Both the position numbers and the translations under genes were made by a program. DNA of 64,000 nucleotides from a bacterium (GTDB taxonomy: Bacteria; Verrucomicrobiota; Kiritimatiellia; CAIKKV01; CAITUY01), in NCBI GenBank assembly GCA_037143175.1, contig JBAWZF010000003.1:62001-126000 (forward strand), written 5' to 3'. A model generated the notes under the pieces. The model made no database searches. It was not told where the DNA came from and was given only the letters and a program-made list of their open reading frames with translations. Every line of letters begins with the position of its first letter. The stretch's first letter is position 1. Positions 57,868 to 64,000 of the stretch are shown piece by piece.

Positions 57868-59064
57868 ATGCATGTACCACTGAGAAAGAAATTTCTAAAT
57901 CAAAAAATCATGATCAATACCACGGTCGCACGCAAACATCAGGGTATCTTTTCCGAAATTAGGAGAGTTTTTGATCAGCGGAATCTCGATAGCCTGATAC
58001 TCTTCGTCACTAACTCGTGTAATCTGCGTTGTGGTTTTTGTTGTTATGCGGAAAACAGGAACCAGTCCCGTGACATTTCTTTAGATAACCTGCTGACCCT
58101 CAGCCGGACGATGCCAGCCTTCCGGGCTCTGTTGATATCGGGGGGCGAGCCCTTTATGCGGCATAGGCTGGAGGATATCATGCTGGCATTCTGCCGTAAC
58201 AACGGCGTACAGGCGATCTATGTCCCGACAAACGGTTGGTTCTCCGACCTCTCGGTTGACACCTGCCGCAAGTTTCTCGAGCAGGAGAAGTCCGCCATGC
58301 TGACGATCAGTTTCTCCGTGGACGGCATGGAGGAAACCCACGACCGTTTGCGCGGTAAGAGCGGTGCTTTTGCCAATCTTTGTAAGACCATCGAAAAACT
58401 TTCCCCGTTGCGGGATCAATTTGCGAACCTGCGCTTACGCATTAGCAGTGTTGTGACTGCTGAAAATGTCGACGAAATACCTGAGACGCTTAAGTTTTTT
58501 CGCGATCGTTACATCCTTGATGAACACTCGCTTGAGATCGTGAGAGATTCCTATTGGAAAACCGCAAATCATGGTTCTGTCGAACGAAAAAACATAGTGG
58601 ATAGATACCTGTCGCTCCTGAACCAGGCGCACGAGATGTACTCCGGCAAACACCGTACCTCGGGACGGAGCGTGCTTGGTGATGTTCCTGCAAGTTTGAC
58701 TAATCTCGCTTTGTACTCACTTAACCGTGCCATGGCGCAAATCAAACGAGATCGAATTATGGGGAAACTCTGGCCTTTCCCTTGTGTTGCCGGACGCACG
58801 ATACTCGTTGTAAATGGTTCTGGCAGCCTTCGCGCATGTGAGCATCGCGATGAGGTTTTGGATTTGAACCCATTAGATTTTGATTTTCAAAAGGCCATGG
58901 CCACAGGCGCCATAGCTAAGGAATGTGCTCGGATAGCGGTGGATCGCTGTGACTGCATTCATGGCTGTTTTGTCGGCAACAGCCTCCAGCATTCTCCTTG
59001 CGCCGTCCTGACCCGGGTTGCGCCTCAAGCCATAAAGAGACTGTTTTTGCGGTTTCTGCATTGA
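57868..59064 (+). CDS. Radical SAM protein
   Basis: The 398-residue protein has CNLRCGFCCYAENRNQSRDIS, with CxxxCxxC near 51-58, and ISGGEPFMR. C-terminal cysteines lie at ACEHRD, CDCIHGC and PCAVL, fitting a SPASM-like cluster domain. An in-frame ATG at 57910 is an alternative start. It leads toward a glycosyltransferase gene 49 bp downstream. The substrate is unknown; a role in modifying a surface sugar or peptide is only suggested by position. Confidence 0.78.
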   Translation: MHVPLRKKFLNQKIMINTTVARKHQGIFSEIRRVFDQRNLDSLILFVTNSCNLRCGFCCYAENRNQSRDISLDNLLTLSRTMPAFRALLISGGEPFMRHRLEDIMLAFCRNNGVQAIYVPTNGWFSDLSVDTCRKFLEQEKSAMLTISFSVDGMEETHDRLRGKSGAFANLCKTIEKLSPLRDQFANLRLRISSVVTAENVDEIPETLKFFRDRYILDEHSLEIVRDSYWKTANHGSVERKNIVDRYLSLLNQAHEMYSGKHRTSGRSVLGDVPASLTNLALYSLNRAMAQIKRDRIMGKLWPFPCVAGRTILVVNGSGSLRACEHRDEVLDLNPLDFDFQKAMATGAIAKECARIAVDRCDCIHGCFVGNSLQHSPCAVLTRVAPQAIKRLFLRFLH

Positions 59065-59113
59065 TTCAGGGAAACCATTGCCAAGCAATCCATCACCACA
59101 TAAAAAGGTCGCC

Positions 59114-60181
59114 ATGAAAAGAGTCATGTGTTTTTCTTCCTGTTCGACAAATTTGCGCTATCAGGCATGTGTACGCATTATGCGCGAACAGGGCATAGAG
59201 GTAATCGTTTCCAAGCCTCACCGCTCGCCAGGTTCCCTCATGGAGCTTTTTGTGACCATCTTTCCTAACTGCTGGATCGCCTTAACATGCCGTGCCGATT
59301 TGGCCGGGGGGTTTAAGCCGCATTTAAATGTTACTTTGCCCCTTCTGATCGCCAAACTTCGAGGCATTCCCACATGGCTTGATGTGGACGATCTTTGTCA
59401 TGCTTATCTGACGGGATGGATGAGTAAGTTGTTAGAGATTATACAGAAACCGTTTCCGCGCTTCTACAGTATGGTCAGTTACCATAATAACAATCTGCGC
59501 AACTTTCTGGTGGATGAGCGGGGGGTACGGCCTGAGCGAATATTTCGAGTCGAACAAGGCGTTGACTGCACTTTGTTTAACGGCAATGCAGATAAAGGCC
59601 AAATAGCGGCCATTCGGAGTCGCTACGCCCTGGATGGAAAGCCGGTGGCCGTCTATACCGCCCATCTCAACGTTGCCAGCGATCTTGAGCCTGTGATGCA
59701 AACATGGCGAAAAGTGCTGTGCGATATACCGGATGCCACACTGCTCATTGTAGGTGGCGGGCCTCTTCGGCAACATTTCGAGCAAATGGCTAAACAATAT
59801 GAACTCTCCCAGCATCTTCACTTCATCGGGGAGGTTCGCCATAACGAAGTCCCTTCGTACTTTGCCGTGGCAGATGTGGCCTTAGTCTACTTTTCCGAGC
59901 GTCTGGTAAACAAATATCGATGCTCTCTGAAACTCCGCGAGTACTTTGCCGCCGGAGTAAAGGTGGTGTGCAACGACTTTGCTGAATTCAAAGATTACGA
60001 CCACCTGACATATCAGTCGGATTCCCGGATAGATTCCTTCGCCGCCATGATCGTATCTGTCCTGCGAAACGGCGGCGACGGGCGCGAACGCACAGCCCAG
60101 GAATACACTCGAAAACACCTTCATTGGCCTCTCATTGTCGGATCCATGGTGGCAGAGATTAACAGACGGATTCAGAGATAA
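59114..60181 (+). CDS. Glycosyltransferase family 4 protein
   Basis: The 355-residue GT-B enzyme has an N-terminal acceptor domain and DVDDLCHAY. The donor domain has VYTAHLNVASDLEPVM, LLIVGGGPL, FIGEVRHNEVPSYFAVADVAL and the SLKLREYFAAGVKVV block, which binds the nucleotide-sugar. ATG 59114 has AAAGG 7-8 nt upstream. It probably builds a surface polysaccharide. Confidence 0.82.
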   Translation: MKRVMCFSSCSTNLRYQACVRIMREQGIEVIVSKPHRSPGSLMELFVTIFPNCWIALTCRADLAGGFKPHLNVTLPLLIAKLRGIPTWLDVDDLCHAYLTGWMSKLLEIIQKPFPRFYSMVSYHNNNLRNFLVDERGVRPERIFRVEQGVDCTLFNGNADKGQIAAIRSRYALDGKPVAVYTAHLNVASDLEPVMQTWRKVLCDIPDATLLIVGGGPLRQHFEQMAKQYELSQHLHFIGEVRHNEVPSYFAVADVALVYFSERLVNKYRCSLKLREYFAAGVKVVCNDFAEFKDYDHLTYQSDSRIDSFAAMIVSVLRNGGDGRERTAQEYTRKHLHWPLIVGSMVAEINRRIQR

Positions 60182-60259
60182 ATCTCCCGGGTTTACTCCA
60201 TTTTAGATAAGTTAATGCCCTAAATTAGCGGTTGTTTCTAGTTTAGAGTTTCTGGCATC

Positions 60260-62281
60260 ATGGAGCTTATGCGGCTTTCGATAGTAATTCCGGCTCATAA
60301 TGAAGAAAACAGGATCGGTCCCATGCTGGAGGCCTATCTGCCCTACTTTACTTCGCGATACCAGAATGAGGTAGAATTTCTGGTGGTAGTGAATGGGTCC
60401 ACAGATCGAACCGACCAGATTGTCGCTTCCTTTGCCAGTCGTTTCCCCGGCCTGAAGGCCATCATTGAACCCAAGCCCATTGGGAAAGGTGGGGCCTTGA
60501 TGGTGGGGTTTAGCGAGGCCCGTGGTGAGTTAATCGGCTTTGTAGATGCCGATGGCGCCACGCCGCCGCAAGCCTTTCAAGATCTGGTGGACAATATCGG
60601 GGAGTCGGGTGCGATCATCGCCTCCCGCTGGGCCAAAGGGGCCCAAGTCAGTCCGCGTCAACCGTTGGATCGGCGGGTGGTCTCCCGGATTTTTAATTTA
60701 ATGACCCGCGCGTTGTTTGGCCTACGGCTGACCGATACCCAATGCGGGGCCAAATTGATGCGGCGTGAAGCCGTTCAGACCATATTGTCACGTCTGGGCA
60801 TCACTCAATGGGCGTTTGATGTAGATCTGCTGTTCCAACTCCGCCGGGCGGGCTTCAAGATCAGGGAGATTCCCACGACCTGGCACGATGTTGAAGGCTC
60901 CAAGGTTCATGTGGGGAGTGCCTCGCAGGAAATGATGATGGCGCTGATCCGCTTACGTTTGATCTATTCGCCATTTAAATGGGTTGTGGACTTTTATGAT
61001 CGGGTACTTGGGCCTTGGATTCATCCCGTGGGCATGGTACGTGACCATCTTTTGACGCATAGTCTAGTTCTATTCATTGGCGCCCAGTTTAGTAATATCT
61101 GTAATCTTTTATTTCAAGTCACCATGGCGCGGATGCTGGGGAATACTGAATATGGCGTGCTGTCCGCCATTCTCGGCGCGCTCATGATGCTCGGGATGCC
61201 GCTGGCGTCCTTAGGTGGCGGGGTGACGCATTTTACGGCACTGTTTATGGCCGGGAATGAGCGGGATAAAATCAAGGCCATGATGGCCGCCTTGACGCGG
61301 GATTTATTGATACCCGCTCTGCTTCTGATAATGGTGGCGCTCTTGGCCCGGCAGGAGCTGATGGCCGCCTTTAAGATTGATTCGCCGGTGCCGATCTATC
61401 TGGCGATTGGCGCCGTCGTTGTGGGGCTATTGGGGGCCATTCCTGGTGGTGTATTGTCTGGGATGCAGGCCTTTAAGTGGGGTGCCCTGATTGGAAATGG
61501 AGCTGCAGTACTGAGGTTGATCGCGGGACTTGTCCTAGCGCTGATGGGGCTGGGTGCTGTTGGAGGTTTGACCGCGCATGTGGTGGGGTTGTTGGTGTCT
61601 GTGGCGCTTTCCCTTGTGATATGTGGCGCTTTACTGGGACGGGCAAGTGTATCTCTGGCGCGGCCGACAGGGATTTATGCCTACATGGGCGGCTACATGG
61701 CGGCATTTACAGCCTACGGGGTCTTGTCTGGTGCTGACCTGCTTCTGGTTAAGTATTATTTCTCACCGGAGCAGGCGGGCGTTTTTTCAAAAGCGGCTAT
61801 GGTGGCGAGAATGGTCTTTTTTCTGCCAGGCCCGGTCTGTTCAGCCATGTTCCCAAAAGTAACCTCCGGGGGAGAGTCATCACAGGCAACGACCAGGACT
61901 TTATACAAGGCCATGGTAGTGACGGGCCTGATTGTGGCGTCCATGGGCCTGGTCTTTCTGGCGTTCCCTGGTTTTATCCTCAAGATTTTGGTGAAAGAGG
62001 CGCAGCCCGGACAGATTGAAATCCTGAGGGGGATGGTTCTGGCGCTGACCCCGTTGACCATGGTCATGGTACTGCTGAATTATGAACTGGCTCAGCGGCG
62101 GTTCAGGATTATGATTCCACTGTTCATTTGTGCGGCGGGATATTTGTTTGGTGTGGCATACTGGCATGAAACACTTTTACAGGTGGTCGCGGTGCTGGCC
62201 GCGGCGTCAGTGGCTGCATTGTTGGGTTGTTTGGCGTATTTGCGGGGTAGTGAACACCCTCACCCCAACCCTCTCCCCTGA
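60260..62281 (+). CDS. Fusion of family 2 glycosyltransferase and polysaccharide flippase
   Basis: The protein has 673 residues. Residues 1-245 are a dolichyl-phosphate glucose synthase-like GT2: SIVIPAHNEENRI, GKGGALMVGF, DADGATPP, DTQCGAKLMRR, and DVDLLFQLRRAG. From about residue 265 onward a 12-14 helix transporter of the Wzx/MATE-like type follows (LGNTEYGVLSAI, GGGVTHF). The reading frame is continuous. The last 10 residues (EHPHPNPLP) come from a dispersed CCCTCACCCC repeat containing the stop codon. The fused activities suggest coupling of lipid-linked sugar synthesis and export. Confidence 0.82.
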   Translation: MELMRLSIVIPAHNEENRIGPMLEAYLPYFTSRYQNEVEFLVVVNGSTDRTDQIVASFASRFPGLKAIIEPKPIGKGGALMVGFSEARGELIGFVDADGATPPQAFQDLVDNIGESGAIIASRWAKGAQVSPRQPLDRRVVSRIFNLMTRALFGLRLTDTQCGAKLMRREAVQTILSRLGITQWAFDVDLLFQLRRAGFKIREIPTTWHDVEGSKVHVGSASQEMMMALIRLRLIYSPFKWVVDFYDRVLGPWIHPVGMVRDHLLTHSLVLFIGAQFSNICNLLFQVTMARMLGNTEYGVLSAILGALMMLGMPLASLGGGVTHFTALFMAGNERDKIKAMMAALTRDLLIPALLLIMVALLARQELMAAFKIDSPVPIYLAIGAVVVGLLGAIPGGVLSGMQAFKWGALIGNGAAVLRLIAGLVLALMGLGAVGGLTAHVVGLLVSVALSLVICGALLGRASVSLARPTGIYAYMGGYMAAFTAYGVLSGADLLLVKYYFSPEQAGVFSKAAMVARMVFFLPGPVCSAMFPKVTSGGESSQATTRTLYKAMVVTGLIVASMGLVFLAFPGFILKILVKEAQPGQIEILRGMVLALTPLTMVMVLLNYELAQRRFRIMIPLFICAAGYLFGVAYWHETLLQVVAVLAAASVAALLGCLAYLRGSEHPHPNPLP

Positions 62282-62292
62282 AAGGAGAGGGG
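62257..62292. repeat. CCCTCACCCC repeat overlapping a gene end
   Basis: CCCTCACCCCAACCCTC, then CCCTCTCC and GGAGAGGG form a hairpin that includes the flippase stop codon. It is related to repeats at 51375 and 54838 and may act as a processing or termination signal before rfbH. Confidence 0.7.
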
Positions 62293-62326
62293 GCAATACT
62301 CGGTAAATTTGAGGAAAGATAAAATT

Positions 62327-63637
62327 ATGGCAAATCCGAATGAGCTGCGCGCAGAGATCTTGAAATTAGTTGAAGCGTATCATGCCGAGAAGTTTCAAAA
62401 GAAGGCGCCCTTTACGCCCGGACAAGATCTTGTCCATTATGCCGGGCGCGTATTTGATGGTGATGAGATGTGCAAGCTTGTGGACTCAAGCCTTGATTTT
62501 TTTCTCACCGCAGGTCGGTATTCTGAGGAGTTCGAGGCGAACTTCGCCGAGAAGCTTGGGGTGTCGAATGCGTTGTTGGTCAATTCTGGATCCTCTGCGA
62601 ACCTGATTGCACTTACCACCTTGACGTCTCCAAAACTGGGTCATCGGCGCCTCAAGCCCGGTGATGAGGTGATTACGGTTGCGGCGGGGTTCCCCACAAC
62701 TTTGGCGCCCATTTTACAGAATCAGCTAATTCCTGTTTTCATTGATGTTAATTTGGGCGATTACACGGCAATTCCGGAGCGTATTGCCGAGGCGATCGGG
62801 TCGAAAACGCGGGCTATAATGATGGCACACACATTGGGGGTTCCATTTGATCTTGATGTGGTGATGGCACTGGCAAAGAAACATGATTTGTGGGTGGTTG
62901 AGGATAATTGTGATGCTCTGGGCTCGTTGTATCGCAATCAATGGACCGGTTCATTTGGCCACATTGCCTCGCATTCGTTCTATCCTGCGCATCACATTAC
63001 GATGGGTGAGGGTGGATGTGTGGTTACCAATGACGATGAATTGGCCCGTATTGCCTGTTCTTATCGTGACTGGGGGCGCGACTGTTACTGTTCAGGAGGA
63101 GAGAACAATACCTGTGGGAAGCGGTTCAGTCAGCAATTCGGGACGCTTCCACTGGGCTATGACCACAAGTATGTTTACAGTCATATCGGATACAATTTGA
63201 AGGTGACTGATATGCAGGCAGCGATTGGCTGTGCCCAGCTCGGGAAGCTGGATGACTTTGTAATCCGGCGGAAAGCGAATTTTGCCACACTCTCAGTATT
63301 GTTAAAGCCGTTTGAAGATCGGTTGTTGCTTCCCAAGGCAACACCGAACTCGGATCCCTCCTGGTTCGCTTTCCCGATTACGGTGCGGCCGGATGCTGGA
63401 TTCACTCGTAACGAGTTGACGCAATATCTTGAAAGCAAGAAGATAGAAACGCGTAACCTGTTTAGCGGTAATTTGTTGCGACATCCGGCGTTTGCCAATA
63501 TCCCACATCGCGTCGTCGGGGATTTAAACAACACGGATATGATTACAACAAATACTTTTTTCATCGGTGTGTATCCGGGGCTTACCGTGGATCATATGAA
63601 GTACATGGCCGATATGGTTAAAAAGTTTATTAATTGA
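62327..63637 (+). CDS. rfbH: CDP-4-keto-6-deoxyglucose-3-dehydrase RfbH
   Basis: The 436-residue PLP enzyme belongs to the DegT/DnrJ/EryC1 fold. The usual PLP-binding lysine is replaced by histidine in SFYPAHHITMGEGG, which marks the RfbH/E1 dehydrases that bind PMP instead. Cysteines in CYCSGGENNTCGKRF match the iron-sulfur cluster region of E1. It acts in the synthesis of 3,6-dideoxy sugars such as abequose or paratose for O-antigen. ATG 62327 has GAGGAAAG upstream. Confidence 0.93.
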   Translation: MANPNELRAEILKLVEAYHAEKFQKKAPFTPGQDLVHYAGRVFDGDEMCKLVDSSLDFFLTAGRYSEEFEANFAEKLGVSNALLVNSGSSANLIALTTLTSPKLGHRRLKPGDEVITVAAGFPTTLAPILQNQLIPVFIDVNLGDYTAIPERIAEAIGSKTRAIMMAHTLGVPFDLDVVMALAKKHDLWVVEDNCDALGSLYRNQWTGSFGHIASHSFYPAHHITMGEGGCVVTNDDELARIACSYRDWGRDCYCSGGENNTCGKRFSQQFGTLPLGYDHKYVYSHIGYNLKVTDMQAAIGCAQLGKLDDFVIRRKANFATLSVLLKPFEDRLLLPKATPNSDPSWFAFPITVRPDAGFTRNELTQYLESKKIETRNLFSGNLLRHPAFANIPHRVVGDLNNTDMITTNTFFIGVYPGLTVDHMKYMADMVKKFIN

Positions 63638-63662
63638 TGTGTATTCATGTTTCGCCTACAAT
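63634..63662 (+). promoter_or_regulatory. Promoter of the second PIN toxin-antitoxin pair
   Basis: TTGATG (63634-63639) and TACAAT (63657-63662) have 17-bp spacing. The predicted start coincides with ATG 63669, and no ribosome-binding site is seen, so the mRNA may be leaderless. Confidence 0.55.
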
Positions 63663-63668
63663 GCCTAC

Positions 63669-63920
63669 ATGAAAACGATGCAGTATACAATCAGGGGAAT
63701 ACCCGCACGCTTTGATGCGGTGGTGCGGCAAGAGGCAAAGGTTTCGCATCAATCAATGAATGCGATTTTACTTCAAGTTTTGGCGCGAGGGCTAAATTTA
63801 GGGACGGAGCCGATTCGATTTAATGATCTTGATGACCTGGCAGGCTCATGGGTGAAAGATCCGGAATTTGATAGGGCGATGGCTGACATGGATAAGGTTG
63901 ATAAGGCGATGTGGCAATGA
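63669..63920 (+). CDS. RHH/Arc-like antitoxin of a PIN toxin
   Basis: The 83-residue protein has MQYTIRGIPARFDAVVRQEAKVSHQSMNAILLQVLARGL, a ribbon-helix-helix of the Arc type, then an acidic tail (DLDDLAGSWVKDPEFDRAMADMD) of the kind that wraps a VapC toxin. ATGA overlaps the following toxin gene. A GTG at 63639 is an alternative but would overlap the promoter. Confidence 0.78.
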   Translation: MKTMQYTIRGIPARFDAVVRQEAKVSHQSMNAILLQVLARGLNLGTEPIRFNDLDDLAGSWVKDPEFDRAMADMDKVDKAMWQ

Positions 63921-64000
63921 GAATTGCGATTGACACCAATGTTTACCGGGCTTTTTGTGAGGGACTGAGTTCTGCTGTTGAGCACTTTGCTCAGGCTGTT
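63917..64000 (+). CDS. PIN-domain toxin, N-terminal part (cut by window end)
   Basis: The first 28 codons read MRIAIDTNVYRAFCEGLSSA and continue to the window end. IDTNVY is the first acidic motif of VapC-like PIN RNases. Its position after the RHH antitoxin with ATGA overlap supports the call. Confidence 0.75.
   Translation, partial: MRIAIDTNVYRAFCEGLSSAVEHFAQAV

Overview
The window looks like a stretch of chromosome near the replication origin of a Gram-negative bacterium. It opens inside the 3' end of dnaA, followed by dnaN, rpsB-tsf, a DciA/DUF721 gene and the mnmE-mnmG pair. Two perfect parS sites inside mnmG support an origin-proximal position. LPS-type sugar genes (heptose nucleotidyltransferase, RfbH), a type II topoisomerase pair, GTP-type PEP carboxykinase, a bacterial NrpR regulator and many small receiver proteins suggest a member of the PVC superphylum (Kiritimatiellota/Verrucomicrobiota-like). 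That taxonomic guess is inference only.

Layout. 1-7.5 kb: core replication, translation and tRNA-modification genes. 7.5-13.9 kb: an accessory island bounded by two copies of a 52-bp direct repeat. It holds a BsuBI/PstI-type restriction-modification pair, an MNT/HEPN toxin-antitoxin pair and a TOTE-type primase-helicase-nuclease gene. 13.9-30.3 kb: a dense housekeeping run (ftsH, folP, cdaA, ybbR, TPR, ftsK, rodZ-like, rimO, pgsA, a zinc-ribbon protein, D-aminoacylase), then a hybrid histidine kinase and an ExeA-like ATPase on the other strand.

30.5-34.8 kb: a tRNA-Gln(CTG) gene whose last 23 bases recur at 34744-34766. The 4.1 kb between looks like a decayed integrated element. It carries an IS21 transposase fragment, three XRE regulators, one intact and two truncated stand-alone receiver genes, a STAS-like gene, and two copies of a structured element that I do not recognise. 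Each copy has its own promoter-like box, a long closing stem with a compensatory base change, a hairpin with a C-rich loop, and a hairpin presenting CCUCC. This RNA-like element is the best candidate for something undescribed.

34.9-37.1 kb: a PIN/RHH toxin-antitoxin pair, gene debris and another receiver gene. 37.3-51.4 kb: rnhA-dus, a parE/parC pair, a YdjM-like membrane protein, an acyltransferase-HNH pair, nrpR divergent from gdhA with a strong operator between them, psd-pssA, a family 4 uracil-DNA glycosylase, a tandem-domain heptose nucleotidyltransferase and a TPR protein. 51.7-64 kb: clpB, pckG, two radical SAM genes, a surface-polysaccharide cluster (GT4, a GT2-flippase fusion, rfbH) and the start of a second PIN toxin-antitoxin pair cut by the window end.

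Three families of dispersed repeats recur. One is a GCAGT-rich hairpin that entered coding frames in mnmG and at the rnhA/dus junction. The second is a CCCTCACCCC-type hairpin, which supplies the last codons of the flippase gene. The third comprises short palindromes of the type found near REP-associated transposases. All functions are read from the sequence by eye; no database search was run.
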